A stretch of DNA of 64,000 nt from Lachnospiraceae bacterium MC2017 (GCA_000701625.1 JNJK01000001.1:203277-267276); one strand, 5' to 3'. Positions 1-9,281 are shown, numbered from the stretch's first letter. Numbers and translations are program-made. The notes: a model not told the origin generated them from the sequence alone.

Positions 1-288
1 CTCCGCCTTTTCTCCGAAGTGTTCATGGACAAGCTCACCGATCTCACCAACCGTACGCTCTCCGTCCATCAGATTCCAGATAAAACTTCCGTTCTCTTCC
101 ATATGTATATGAGAGACTCTCGGTTTCTTAAAGAAAGTCTGGGCAATCTTGTTAAAAAATCCGGTATTTTCCATATGGATCACTACAAGTCCATCCTTTT
201 CCGTGTCCCAGGCTATTCCCTCCTTTCGACAGGGAACAGCTCTCTTATAATCTTCTATTATCTGTTTTCTGCTGCGTTTTTCTTTCAT
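1..288 (-). CDS. PqqD-family protein (partial, runs off left edge)
   Basis: Reading the minus strand from an ATG at 288 gives 96 codons without a stop to the window edge, so the C-terminus is missing. The protein begins MKEKRSRKQIIEDYKRAVP and contains NGSFIWNLMDGERTVGEIGE, the pattern of the PqqD fold (a small winged-helix peptide-binding domain). In known systems PqqD-like domains bind a peptide and hand it to a partner enzyme. The start has a good ribosome binding site (GGAG, 6 bases upstream) and lies 21 bp behind the OPT transporter, so the two are almost certainly co-transcribed. PqqD family is a confident call; the specific role, perhaps peptide binding linked to oligopeptide transport, is inference. 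Confidence 0.8.
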   Translation of the reverse strand, partial: MKEKRSRKQIIEDYKRAVPCRKEGIAWDTEKDGLVVIHMENTGFFNKIAQTFFKKPRVSHIHMEENGSFIWNLMDGERTVGEIGELVHEHFGEKAE

Positions 289-309
289 AAAACTCCAAAA
301 ATAATCTAA

Positions 310-2214
310 TTATGCCTTTTTCTTATTCTCGGAAAGTGAGAACTTGAAAACAAGTGCGATCATGATAGCAAAAGTTATAAGGCTTCCGATATCTCCTGCT
401 GTTCCTGTCAGAGAGAAGTTAAGCATCTTTGCCGGATTCAGATCAAATACAGCAAGCACAGCAAGAAGAATACCTATGATACCCTCACCTGCAATAAGTC
501 CTGAACAGTAGAGGATACCCTTATTTACTCTGGATTCCTTCTGTTCTTCAGACTTTGCTGTCTTCTCAAGAACGAGACGAACCAGACCACCAACCATGAT
601 ACATGCATTGAGCTGGATTGGAAGGTAAACACCGATAGCAAAAGGAAGTACCGGTATCTGAAGTATCTCAACTACGATTGCAAGGAATACTCCTGTAAAT
701 ACCAGTGCCCAGGGAAGATTTCCTCCCATAACACCTTCAATGATCATCTTCATAAGAGTAGCCTGAGGAGCACCGAGTTTCTCAGAACCAAATCCCCATG
801 CACTATCAAGAAGATAAAGAACACCACCGATAGCAAACGCAGATGCAAGTACACCAACAAGCTCACCGATCTGCTGCTTAACAGGTGTAGCGCCAAGGAT
901 ATAACCGGTCTTAAGATCCTGTGAAGTATCACCTGCGATAGCTGCAACGATACACACGATAGAACCGATAGCGATAGCGCCCTGCATGCCGTGAACGCCT
1001 GTATCGCCTGTAGCCTTGAGGATCAGGGATGTGAAAAGCAGAGCTGCAATAGACATACCTGAAACCGGGTTATTTGAACTTCCTACGATACCAACCATAC
1101 GGGATGATACTGTCGCAAAGAAGAAACCAAAGACAACTACAAGGATCGCACCGATAAAAGTAACCGGTATTGTAGGCAGAAGCCAGATCAAAATAGTAAG
1201 AGCCGCAACAGCAATAAGAATGATCTTCATATCAATATTTCTGTTTGTTCTTACATCGTCAACATCAGATCCGCCTGCAAGAGACTTCATTGAATCACGG
1301 AAGGTTGAAACGATCTGAGGCAGTGACTTGATAAGGGAAATAACACCACCTGCAGCGAGGGCACCTGCACCGATATAACGAAGGTAGCTTCCCCAGATAG
1401 CACTTACACCATTCTCAGCAAACATCTGAGCAATAGGAACTGTTCCTGGATAAAGCACTGTATCTCCGCCAAACATAACGATAAGCGGTGCGATCACCAG
1501 CCATGCAACAAGTGAACCTGAAAACATAAAAGAAGCGATCCTTGGTCCACAGATCATTCCAACAGAGAATACAGCGGGATAGATCTGTGTTCCGATAGCA
1601 CCTGCAAAACCATTAAACGCCTTTGTTACTTCTGACGGAACAACCTGAAGTCCGTCGATAAAGAACTTAAATACAGAAGAGATACCAAGTCCTGCAAATA
1701 CTGTAGAAGCACTTGATCCTCCCTCTTCTCCTGCAAGGATAACCTCTGCACATGCAGTTCCCTCAGGATAAGGAAGTGTTCCGTGCTCTTTTACGATCAG
1801 CGCATTTCTAAGCGGAACCATGAAAAGAATTCCGAGGAAACCGCCTACAAGAGCTATAACCGTGATCTCAATGATGCTCGGCTTATCCATCACGCCATCA
1901 CGAGCCCACAGGAAAAGAGCAGGAAGTGTGAAGATAGCGCCTGCCGCAAGAGATTCACCGGCAGAACCAATAGTCTGCACAATATTATTCTCAAGTACAG
2001 AATCTCTGCGAAGGATCACACGTATCACACCCATGGAAATAACTGCCGCAGGAATATATGCGGATACTGTCATACCAACACGAAGACCAAGATATGCATT
2101 TGCTGCACCGAATACTACTGCAAGAATAATACCCATGATGCAGGCCGTCACTGTAAATTCCGGTGTGATCTTCTCCGCCGGAACATACGGTTTGAACTGT
2201 TCGTTATTGTTCAT
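310..2214 (-). CDS. OPT-family oligopeptide transporter
   Basis: 634 residues, almost wholly hydrophobic, with about 14-16 predicted membrane segments. The N-terminal NAYLGLRVGMTVSAYIPAA and the following LPYPEGTACAEVILAGEEGG are characteristic of the prokaryotic OPT family (proton-coupled uptake of oligopeptides or metal-chelate peptides across the cytoplasmic membrane). A short hydrophilic loop near residues 300-320 (FRDSMKSLAGGSDVDDVRTN) divides the two halves. It starts with ATG and precedes the PqqD-family gene in one operon. Full length for the family. The substrate cannot be told from sequence; related proteins handle peptides, and YSL-type relatives carry metal-siderophore complexes. 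Confidence 0.9.
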   Translation of the reverse strand: MNNNEQFKPYVPAEKITPEFTVTACIMGIILAVVFGAANAYLGLRVGMTVSAYIPAAVISMGVIRVILRRDSVLENNIVQTIGSAGESLAAGAIFTLPALFLWARDGVMDKPSIIEITVIALVGGFLGILFMVPLRNALIVKEHGTLPYPEGTACAEVILAGEEGGSSASTVFAGLGISSVFKFFIDGLQVVPSEVTKAFNGFAGAIGTQIYPAVFSVGMICGPRIASFMFSGSLVAWLVIAPLIVMFGGDTVLYPGTVPIAQMFAENGVSAIWGSYLRYIGAGALAAGGVISLIKSLPQIVSTFRDSMKSLAGGSDVDDVRTNRNIDMKIILIAVAALTILIWLLPTIPVTFIGAILVVVFGFFFATVSSRMVGIVGSSNNPVSGMSIAALLFTSLILKATGDTGVHGMQGAIAIGSIVCIVAAIAGDTSQDLKTGYILGATPVKQQIGELVGVLASAFAIGGVLYLLDSAWGFGSEKLGAPQATLMKMIIEGVMGGNLPWALVFTGVFLAIVVEILQIPVLPFAIGVYLPIQLNACIMVGGLVRLVLEKTAKSEEQKESRVNKGILYCSGLIAGEGIIGILLAVLAVFDLNPAKMLNFSLTGTAGDIGSLITFAIMIALVFKFSLSENKKKA

Positions 2215-2418
2215 TGTAATTACTCCTAATATTTTTTCTGTATGTGACCTTCCGTCAACCCACTAGCTAAAACCAAAACTGCAATTCAGCAATCGTTTAC
2301 ACTTCTAAACTTTAACCGGATAAAGTAGACAGTATACAATTCACACACGCAACTGCACCATTGTACTTAAAAATGATCAGATATGCAAGATAAATTTCAT
2401 CAAAATAATATACAAAAA

Positions 2419-2472
2419 ATGCTGATTTAACAGGCTTTTTCAGCTTAATGCATCACCGTGTTAAATCAGCAT
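2419..2472 (-). terminator. Rho-independent terminator of the CLC gene
   Basis: Perfect 14-bp inverted repeat (ATGCTGATTTAACA at 2419-2432 and its complement at 2459-2472) with a 26-nt loop, 9 bp past the CLC stop codon. On the minus strand the hairpin is followed by a run of six T. Confidence 0.85.
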
Positions 2473-2481
2473 ATCGTATTC

Positions 2482-3813
2482 TTATTTTTCTTTTGCTTCT
2501 TCCAGCGAAATGTCTAAAGCTCCGGCTTTTCTGTCTATATACTGCGTACGGAACTTGGAATAGACTATTTTCTGCTCAGAGTAAAGTCCAAAATAGCCCG
2601 ACATCACATAGCTCACCGCGATAGCCTGCAGGAAGTATACTGATGCGCCTCTGAAGCCAAATAGTTCTGATACGATCAACAACGTCGTAACCGGACAATT
2701 TGTCACGCCGCAAAACATTGCTGCCATGCCACAGGACGCCCCCAGCGCAACAGGAATATCTGCAATTCCTGCAAAAGCCGCACCAAATGTCGCACCAATA
2801 AAAAGTGACGGAACGATCTCTCCGCCCTTATATCCGGATCCGATACAAAGCGCCGTAAGAAGAATCTTTAAAATAAAGTCAAACCAATAAACATCTCCCT
2901 TTACTGCCTTCTCAATAATATCCATACCTGCGCCCATATATCTCGGTATACCGAGCCATACGGTAATTATCGATATTATGATAAAAACAAGTCCGCCGGC
3001 AACCACTCTTATGTATGGAGACGGAAAGATCTTTGCAAGTACCTTTCCCGAATTTTTCAAGATCAGGCAAAAAGCTATACTTATGATAGCTACACAAATT
3101 GAAAGTATAAAAACTTTCCCTGTCAAAGCAAGGCTCAGATCCGGTGCGTCAACCATATCAAAGCTCTCTTTCTCAATTCCTGCCAGCGCAGCAACCGCAC
3201 CTGCAGTTACTGATGCGAAAAAACATGGCAGAATCGCAGAGTATTGTATTATACCAATGCTTATAAACTCGATAGGGAAAAACACTGCCGCGATCGGTGT
3301 CCCGAAAATAGCAGAAAATGCTGCACTCATTCCACAGAGTATCACCATTCTCTTATCCCCGTCATCCAGTTTCAAAAATGGAATCTGTCCGATTCCCGAT
3401 CCCAATGCGCCTCCGAGCTGAAGCGCAGCGCCCTCTCGTCCTACTGATCCTCCACAGAGATGCGTAAGTATCGTAGATACAAAGATCAGCGGAGCCATTC
3501 TCACAGGCAGCTTTGTCTGCGCTCTGAGAGTCGTAAGCAGCAGATTTGTTCCTCTGACTTTATATTCACCTGCATGCTGATATATATACGTTATAAATAA
3601 TCCGGCGACCGGAAGCAAAAGCAGCGTTATAGGAAAATGCGCGTTCCTTGTAGTATTTGCCAGCCTATCGCCTATAGAAAATGCCGCACTGACCGCTCCA
3701 ACTATCAGCCCTACGATGATCGCCAGCAGGATCCAGCGCATCATATGCACAAAATTCCAGCTTGATTCTCTCCACGCTTTATCCAACTCGTTAGATAAAT
3801 TATCCTTCTTCAA
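2482..3813 (-). CDS. CLC-family anion channel/transporter
   Basis: 443 residues with the CLC membrane fold. The second conserved loop reads GGSVGREGAALQ (residues 121-132), carrying the gating glutamate (E127) typical of proton-coupled CLC exchangers, and SGYKGGEIVPSLFIGATFGA follows in the C-terminal half. No CBS domains, as in prokaryotic transporters of this length. The GSGIP anion-selectivity motif of E. coli ClcA is not visible; VRGTNLLL stands in that region, so fluoride or another anion is possible. The only plausible start is a TTG at 3813 with a GAGAGGA box 8-10 nt upstream; the next in-frame ATG lies inside the first helix. Single-gene transcript with its own terminator. Confidence 0.88.
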   Translation of the reverse strand: MKKDNLSNELDKAWRESSWNFVHMMRWILLAIIVGLIVGAVSAAFSIGDRLANTTRNAHFPITLLLLPVAGLFITYIYQHAGEYKVRGTNLLLTTLRAQTKLPVRMAPLIFVSTILTHLCGGSVGREGAALQLGGALGSGIGQIPFLKLDDGDKRMVILCGMSAAFSAIFGTPIAAVFFPIEFISIGIIQYSAILPCFFASVTAGAVAALAGIEKESFDMVDAPDLSLALTGKVFILSICVAIISIAFCLILKNSGKVLAKIFPSPYIRVVAGGLVFIIISIITVWLGIPRYMGAGMDIIEKAVKGDVYWFDFILKILLTALCIGSGYKGGEIVPSLFIGATFGAAFAGIADIPVALGASCGMAAMFCGVTNCPVTTLLIVSELFGFRGASVYFLQAIAVSYVMSGYFGLYSEQKIVYSKFRTQYIDRKAGALDISLEEAKEK

Positions 3814-3867
3814 AACAAATCCTCTCTCCTAAACAAAATTAATAGATATCCTATAAACGACGTCAAA

Positions 3868-4109
3868 ATGATGTACGGGTCAAAAGTGAATTTTGCCCCT
3901 TACTGATGTCACGGATTGCTTCATTGCTACGCAATTTCCGCAATCCTAAAACACTCGCATTCCGCGTAATAACGCTACTTGCTCGTGTTTTGCGGGTCCC
4001 AAGGTCTCAATCCTCTTTGTGCAAGCACAATCGGATTTTGACCTTTTGACCCTGACATCATCAAAATCCTATGATTGAAAGTGAAAGCACTTTTGCCTCT
4101 GTCATCATT
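3868..4109. repeat. Composite of short palindromic repeat plus full structured repeat (copy L1)
   Basis: A short palindrome (GGGTCAAAA at 3877-3885, complementary half ending 3899) abuts the full structured element L1 at 3904-4060, which is followed by another short palindrome at 4071-4109. L1 parts: closing stem TGATGTCA 3904-3911 with TGACATCA 4053-4060; hairpin GGATTGC 3913-3919 with GCAATCC 3940-3946, holding an inner ATTGC/GCAAT stem (3923-3927, 3931-3935); hairpin AAAACAC 3948-3954 with GTGTTTT 3985-3991, inner GCGT/ACGC; long hairpin 3994-4052 made of GGGTC/GACCC, AAGGTC/GACCTT, AATCC/GGATT and TTGTGC/GCACAA. It fills the space between the CLC gene and the suf operon. No ORF lies in it. 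Confidence 0.85.
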
Positions 4110-4118
4110 TTTTAACCC

Positions 4119-4151
4119 AAAAAACAGGCATGAAAATTTCATACCTGTTTA
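4119..4151 (-). terminator. Terminator of the suf operon
   Basis: Hairpin with stems AAACAGG 4122-4128 / CCTGTTT 4144-4150 and ATGAAA 4130-4135 / TTTCAT 4137-4142, followed on the minus strand by a T run. It starts 10 bp past the sufU stop. Confidence 0.85.
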
Positions 4152-4160
4152 TTGAGAACT

Positions 4161-4640
4161 TTATGAATTTACCGGACAATTCTCGTGATCCGCATGTGCT
4201 GATCCCTCTGTCTCGTTCTTTTCGATCATCTCACGAAGCGTACGCCAACCAAGTACTGCACATTTTACACGTGCAGGCATATGTGAAATGTCACGAAGGA
4301 TTCCAGCCTCATCCAGATCGTCAATATCTTCTTCCGATGCCTCTCCGCGGATCATTCTCATAAACTTATCCGCAAATTCAAGTGCTGTATCCTTATCTTC
4401 TCCGATTATCAGATCCAGCATCATATCCGTAGATGCCTGACTGATAGCACATCCGCTGCCGGAAAATGATGCATCGACAATAGTATCGTTCTCTATCTGA
4501 AGCTCCAGAAAGATGTCATCACCACATGTAGGATTGACACCCTCAAGGATCATCGTAGGATTCTCAAGCTTTCCCTTATGGGAAGGTCTGAGATTATGCT
4601 CATTCAAGATACCGTTATTATAAAGATTATTAATTGCCAT
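4161..4640 (-). CDS. sufU: SufU-type iron-sulfur assembly protein
   Basis: 159 residues. The three family cysteines and the metal-ligand aspartate are in place: C39 and D41 (NPTCGDD), C64 (GSGCAISQAS) and C127 (RVKCAVLGW). In Gram-positive bacteria SufU holds zinc at this site and accepts persulfide sulfur from SufS. The insertion between the second and third cysteine is that of SufU rather than IscU. The gene is last in the suf operon and its start overlaps the end of sufS by 11 bp, consistent with coupled translation of partners. Full length. Confidence 0.95.
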   Translation of the reverse strand: MAINNLYNNGILNEHNLRPSHKGKLENPTMILEGVNPTCGDDIFLELQIENDTIVDASFSGSGCAISQASTDMMLDLIIGEDKDTALEFADKFMRMIRGEASEEDIDDLDEAGILRDISHMPARVKCAVLGWRTLREMIEKNETEGSAHADHENCPVNS

Positions 4641-5847
4641 AACCCATGATTCCTCTTATTTCTTTTACTTTATCCATGAAGAAACGGACATCTTCCTCAG
4701 TATTATAGAGGTAAAGGCTGGCACGTGCCGTACTCGAAACATTCAGGTATTCAAGCAGCGGCTGTGCACAGTGATGTCCTGCACGGATGCAGATTTTATC
4801 ACCATCAAGGATTGATGATATATCGTGAGGATGTACTCCGTCAATAGTAAATGAAACAATACCGTTATGCTTCTTTGGATCGCTGCTTCCAAGAATATGA
4901 AAATACGGAAGCTTCGCTGCTTCTTCAAAAATGATGGAAGTAAGCGCATCCTCTGTCTCACGTATAAAGTCAAAGCCAACATTTTTAAGATACTTGATAG
5001 CCGCATCGAGACCTACAGCACCTGTTGCATTGACAGTTCCTGCCTCAAACTTATGCGGTATCTCTGCCCATTTCTCGGTATCACGTGTCACATACTCGAT
5101 CATCTCGCCGCCGCGAAGGAACGGAGGCATAGCTTCGAGAAGTTCTTTTCTTCCATAGACAACACCGATTCCAAAAGGCGCCATGAGCTTATGACCTGAA
5201 AATACGAGAAAATCCGCGCCGAGTTCCTTTACATCAACCTTCATATGAGGCGCTGACTGTGCAGCATCTACTACAACAACCGCTCCGATCGCATGAGCCA
5301 TATCAGAAATCTTTTTAACAGGATTGACACAGCCAAGTACGTTGGATACATGTCCCACAGCAACGATCTTTACGCCTTTAACGATCTTTTTCTGAAGTTC
5401 TGAATCTGTGAAAGTACCATCTGCCTCCGGTTCCAGATACTCGACCTTTGCACCGGTTCTCTCTGCAGCCATCCTCCAGGGAAGAATATTTGAGTGATGC
5501 TCCATGATAGTCGTGAGCACTGTATCTCCCGGCTTAAGTACACTGCAGGCATAGGTGTATGCTATTAGATTCAGCGACTCAGAAGCATTACGGGTAAATA
5601 CGATCTCCTTTGCAGAATCAGCTCCGATAAACTCTCTTACGGTCTCTCTGGCGTTTTCGTAAGCATCCGTAGCCTCAATGCTGATGCCATAGAGTCCTCT
5701 GAGCGGATTTGCATTCATTTTTTCATTAAATTCACGCTCAGCATCTATCACAACCTGGGGTCTCTGTGATGTTGCCGCACTGTCAAGATAAGTAACCCCG
5801 GTCTTTTCAAAAATAGGGAAATCCTTCCGGAACTGATTTTCTAGCAT
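4630..5847 (-). CDS. sufS: Cysteine desulfurase SufS
   Basis: 405 residues, type II (SufS/CsdA-like) PLP-dependent desulfurase that removes sulfur from cysteine for Fe-S clusters. The PLP lysine is K220 in FLVFSGHKLMAPFG, the catalytic cysteine C360 in IRAGHHCAQPLL, and the cofactor-binding MEHHSN and VDAAQSAPH motifs are visible. It starts 40 bp after sufD ends and overlaps sufU. The AGGAG box lies about 10 nt from the ATG at 5847. Confidence 0.96.
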   Translation of the reverse strand: MLENQFRKDFPIFEKTGVTYLDSAATSQRPQVVIDAEREFNEKMNANPLRGLYGISIEATDAYENARETVREFIGADSAKEIVFTRNASESLNLIAYTYACSVLKPGDTVLTTIMEHHSNILPWRMAAERTGAKVEYLEPEADGTFTDSELQKKIVKGVKIVAVGHVSNVLGCVNPVKKISDMAHAIGAVVVVDAAQSAPHMKVDVKELGADFLVFSGHKLMAPFGIGVVYGRKELLEAMPPFLRGGEMIEYVTRDTEKWAEIPHKFEAGTVNATGAVGLDAAIKYLKNVGFDFIRETEDALTSIIFEEAAKLPYFHILGSSDPKKHNGIVSFTIDGVHPHDISSILDGDKICIRAGHHCAQPLLEYLNVSSTARASLYLYNTEEDVRFFMDKVKEIRGIMGYGN

Positions 5848-5887
5848 AATCCCATAACTCCTAATCTATATTTATCATATTTCTAAC

Positions 5888-6949
5888 TTACAGCACTTCT
5901 TCTATAAACTGCTGGATGCGTCCGAGTGTATTAACGTCCTGTATCATTCGGTTTACATTATTAAGTCTTGCCTTTGTCATGAGTATCTCTGCTTCTCTCT
6001 CGGAAATACCGCGTGATTCCATATAGAAAAGCATATCCTCAGAAAGACGTCCGATGGTAGCTCCGTGCGTACCTTCTACATCTTCCTCACTGCAAAGGAT
6101 ATTCGGAAGTGACTTATTATGTACTTCTTTTGAAAGCAGAAGTACATTTTCCTGCTCATCGCCGACAGCACCCTTTGCTCCGCGGATAAGATTAATAGTT
6201 CCACGGAAGTTCTTTACAGACTTATCCATCATAGCACCATCAAGGATAAGCTCACTTTCGCTCTTCTTTCCGTGATGACGGATATTGTAGTTCATGTCGA
6301 GAAGCTGTGTGCCTCGTGTGAGGTATCCCACATTTCCGTCAAAGCGGCTCTTTCTGCCATACAGATCTGCCTGGACTCCGATAAAGTTTCTGCCGCCGCC
6401 AAGCTCCATCTGAATAATATCTACATGTGCATCGTCCGCAGTTACAGCACCTATATCATCAAAATGAAGATACTGATCACCGAGCAGATTTGTTTTTACA
6501 AGATGGATCGTTGCACCTGCCTCAGCCTTGAGCTTTGTCTGGATTCCAAAGAAACCGGACTCATTTCTCTTAGATGTATAATTCATGATAACAGTGATCT
6601 CACTGCCTTCCTCTGCAATGATCTCCTGCTTTCTAAGAAGTCCGTCACCCTCGCCAAGCTTATAATCAAGACAGATCGGCTTTGAAACAGTTTTTCCCTT
6701 CTGAGCGCGTATTACCAGTGTCGGCACATTTTCGCGCTTCATGAGATTTTCCATCTCAGGACCAACTCCGCCCTGTACATCATCTAAAAGACTTCCGTCC
6801 TTTTCAACAGTAACGCCATTCGGAAGATCCTGTATCACGAGGTCTCCGCGATTATTCAGCTTTACTGTCTCATCTATTCCAACTCCGTTCAGATCCAGAA
6901 AATTCCAGGTCAGCGTCGGGAGCGGATTAAAAACGCCCTTAATTTCCAT
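5888..6949 (-). CDS. sufD: Fe-S assembly scaffold protein SufD
   Basis: 353 residues of the SufB/SufD beta-helix family. It is shorter than SufB and ends with the shared GTHGATIGRLSEDMLFYMESRGISEREAEIL-type region (about residues 293-324), in which the conserved His and the C-terminal helix bind SufC. SufD pairs with SufB and SufC in the SufBCD scaffold complex in the cytosol. It lies 4 bp after sufB and before sufS. The N-terminal domain is reduced compared with the proteobacterial protein, as is usual in Clostridia. Confidence 0.92.
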   Translation of the reverse strand: MEIKGVFNPLPTLTWNFLDLNGVGIDETVKLNNRGDLVIQDLPNGVTVEKDGSLLDDVQGGVGPEMENLMKRENVPTLVIRAQKGKTVSKPICLDYKLGEGDGLLRKQEIIAEEGSEITVIMNYTSKRNESGFFGIQTKLKAEAGATIHLVKTNLLGDQYLHFDDIGAVTADDAHVDIIQMELGGGRNFIGVQADLYGRKSRFDGNVGYLTRGTQLLDMNYNIRHHGKKSESELILDGAMMDKSVKNFRGTINLIRGAKGAVGDEQENVLLLSKEVHNKSLPNILCSEEDVEGTHGATIGRLSEDMLFYMESRGISEREAEILMTKARLNNVNRMIQDVNTLGRIQQFIEEVL

Positions 6950-6953
6950 TTGA

Positions 6954-8354
6954 TCAGCCTCCTGTCATTTCCAGATTGATAAGATTATTCATCTCTACTG
7001 CATATTCCAGCGGAAGTTCCTTAGATACAGGGTTTGCAAATCCGCTGACGATCATTGCACGAGCCTCATTCTCGGAAATACCACGGCTCATCAGATAAAA
7101 TACCGCATCGTCACTGATACGGCCGATCTTTGCTTCATGTCCGATATCTGCATCATCTGTACGGATATCCATTGCAGGAACCGTATCCGAAACAGAAATG
7201 TCATCAAGCATAAGCGACTGACAGGAAACAGTAGCCTTGGCATTCTTTGCCTGCGGCATAACTGTAATAGAGCTTCTGTATGTGCTTATACCGCCATCTT
7301 TACTGATGGACTTGGAGCTGATACTGGAAGCTGTATTCTTACCGATCTGAATGACCTTTGCGCCCGTATCCAGATTCTGGGTTTTTCCTGCAAATGTGAT
7401 ACCGGTAAACTCCATATGGGAGTTATCACCCTTAAGGATCGTCGTCGGGTACAGGTAGCTTACATGTGAACCAAAAGATCCGCTAACCCATTCCATAGTC
7501 GCGCCCTCTTCACAGATCGCACGCTTGGTATTAAGGTTATACATATTTTTTGACCAGTTCTCGATCGTAGAATAACGAAGATGCGCATTTTTGCCTACAT
7601 ACAATTCAACGCATCCAGCATGGAGGTTTGCAACACTGTATTTCGGAGCTGAACATCCCTCGATAAAGTGCAGGTCTGCACCTTCTTCAACAATAATAAG
7701 CGTATGCTCAAACTGACCTGCTCCCGGAGCATTCAGTCTGAAATATGACTGCAGCGGTATCTCTACCTTTACGCCTGCCGGAACATATACGAATGATCCA
7801 CCGGACCAAACCGCACCGTGAAGAGCAGCAAATTTATGATCTGTCGGTGGCACAAGCTTCATGAAATGTGACTTTACGAGATCCTCATGATCTCTTAACG
7901 CACTTTCCATATCAGTATAAACTACGCCCTGTGCCAGAACTTCTTCCTTTACATTATGATAAACAAGCTCTGAATCATACTGGGCACCTACGCCTGCGAG
8001 ACTCTTTCGTTCTGCATCCGGAATACCAAGTCTTTCAAAAGTATTCTTGATATCGTCCGGAACCTCGGACCACTTGCCCTTCATTCCTGTGTTCGGACGC
8101 ACGTATGTTACGATATCATCCATATTAAGTCCGGAAATATCCGGTCCCCACTCAGGAATCTTCTGCTCATTATATGTCTCAAGAGCCTTCAGACGGAATT
8201 CTGTCATCCACTCAGGATCGTTCTTTTCCTTGGAGATCTGACGAACGATATCTTCTGTCAGACCTTCCTTAACCTTATAAAAATCTTTTTCATCGTAACG
8301 GAAATCGTAAAGGCTTCGGTCAATATCCTTTACATCCGGTTTGATTTCAGCCAT
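6954..8354 (-). CDS. sufB: Fe-S assembly scaffold protein SufB
   Basis: 466 residues, full length. Recognisable SufB blocks include KLVPPTDHKFAALHGAVWSGG, FIEGCSAPKYSVANLHAGCVE (with the cysteine region of the scaffold), MEWVSGSFGSHVSYLYPTT and the C-terminal DIGHEAKIGRISDDAVFYLMS. SufB is the core of the SufBC2D complex on which the cluster is built. Its ATG shares one base with the sufC stop codon (TGATG at 8356-8352), so the two are translationally coupled. Confidence 0.96.
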   Translation of the reverse strand: MAEIKPDVKDIDRSLYDFRYDEKDFYKVKEGLTEDIVRQISKEKNDPEWMTEFRLKALETYNEQKIPEWGPDISGLNMDDIVTYVRPNTGMKGKWSEVPDDIKNTFERLGIPDAERKSLAGVGAQYDSELVYHNVKEEVLAQGVVYTDMESALRDHEDLVKSHFMKLVPPTDHKFAALHGAVWSGGSFVYVPAGVKVEIPLQSYFRLNAPGAGQFEHTLIIVEEGADLHFIEGCSAPKYSVANLHAGCVELYVGKNAHLRYSTIENWSKNMYNLNTKRAICEEGATMEWVSGSFGSHVSYLYPTTILKGDNSHMEFTGITFAGKTQNLDTGAKVIQIGKNTASSISSKSISKDGGISTYRSSITVMPQAKNAKATVSCQSLMLDDISVSDTVPAMDIRTDDADIGHEAKIGRISDDAVFYLMSRGISENEARAMIVSGFANPVSKELPLEYAVEMNNLINLEMTGG

Positions 8355-9106
8355 CAGTCTTTCTCCTGTCCGCCGATAAAGCGCTCAAATCCATGCTCAT
8401 TGATCTCAGTAACGAGCGATGCATCACCTGTTTCAACTATCTTTCCCTTTACAAGGACATGAGTATAATCAACATTCAGAGATTCCAGGATACGTGTGGA
8501 ATGTGTGATTATAAGGAGTGCACCGTCACGCTTTTTCTGATATTCTTCAATACCTCTGGAAACTGTGCGAACAGCATCTACGTCAAGACCCGAATCTGTC
8601 TCATCAAGGATCGCCAGCTTAGGATTCAGCATGAGAAGCTGAAGGATTTCTGCCTTTTTCTTTTCACCGCCGGAAAAACCAACGTTAAGATCACGATCCT
8701 TATAAGAAGAATCGAAAGAAAGAACCTCCATCGCCTCCTTGAGGTTTTTCTTGAACTCAGAATATTTAATTTTTTCTCCGGACTGCTGAACGATTGAATT
8801 ACGGATAAAGCTTGAAAGAGAGATTCCCGGAACCTCGAGTGGATTCTGGAAAGAAAGGAACATTCCTGCCTTTGCTCTTTTATCAGCTGATTCATCCTTT
8901 ATAGAAAGGCCATTAAAGAAAATATCTCCTCCTGTGACCTTATAATTCGGATTACCCATCAGAGCATAACCAAGTGTTGATTTACCGGCACCGTTCGGTC
9001 CCATAAGTACATGTGTCTCACCCTTATTGATCTCAAGTGTGACTCCGTGAAGGATCTCGCTGTCCTCCACCCCTACCGAAAGATTTCTAACGTCAAGTAA
9101 AGCCAT
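8354..9106 (-). CDS. sufC: Fe-S assembly ATPase SufC
   Basis: 250-residue ABC-type ATPase of the SufBCD complex. Walker A GPNGAGKST at residues 36-44, signature GFSGGEKKKAEILQ, Walker B LAILDETDSGLD, and the switch histidine in IITHSTRIL. SufC drives shape changes in SufB-SufD during cluster assembly. First gene of the operon sufCBDSU; a GGAG box precedes the ATG. Confidence 0.96.
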   Translation of the reverse strand: MALLDVRNLSVGVEDSEILHGVTLEINKGETHVLMGPNGAGKSTLGYALMGNPNYKVTGGDIFFNGLSIKDESADKRAKAGMFLSFQNPLEVPGISLSSFIRNSIVQQSGEKIKYSEFKKNLKEAMEVLSFDSSYKDRDLNVGFSGGEKKKAEILQLLMLNPKLAILDETDSGLDVDAVRTVSRGIEEYQKKRDGALLIITHSTRILESLNVDYTHVLVKGKIVETGDASLVTEINEHGFERFIGGQEKD

Positions 9107-9180
9107 TTTTTTCTCCTCATAAACGTCAGTTTATATCTGACTTAATATTGTCGGATTTACGTTTTATATCCTCTATATAT

Positions 9181-9214
9181 ACTAGGTTTTGTATGTTTTC
9201 TTACATTTCCTAGT
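9181..9214. promoter_or_regulatory. Inverted repeat upstream of sufC, candidate operator
   Basis: ACTAGGTTTTGTATG (9181-9195) and CTTACATTTCCTAGT (9200-9214) form a broken dyad: 11 of 15 positions pair, with the outer ACTAGG/CCTAGT perfect. It sits 75-108 bp upstream of the sufC start, next to the AT-rich TATATATA stretch that probably holds the -10 region. Fe-S operons are often controlled by Rrf2-family regulators at such dyads; assignment here is a guess. Confidence 0.35.
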
Positions 9215-9281
9215 GAGATACCGTAGAATGAAATGATAACACATCCATATTATGCAGTCAACTTGCACGCAATTTATTGAA

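Noticed and set aside
1783-2266. Open frames opposite OPT
   Set aside because: Shadows of a hydrophobic coding gene, with no ribosome site or known domain.
3814-3903. Fluoride riboswitch before the CLC gene
   Set aside because: The conserved crcB motif bases are not found; the region is short palindromic repeat DNA.
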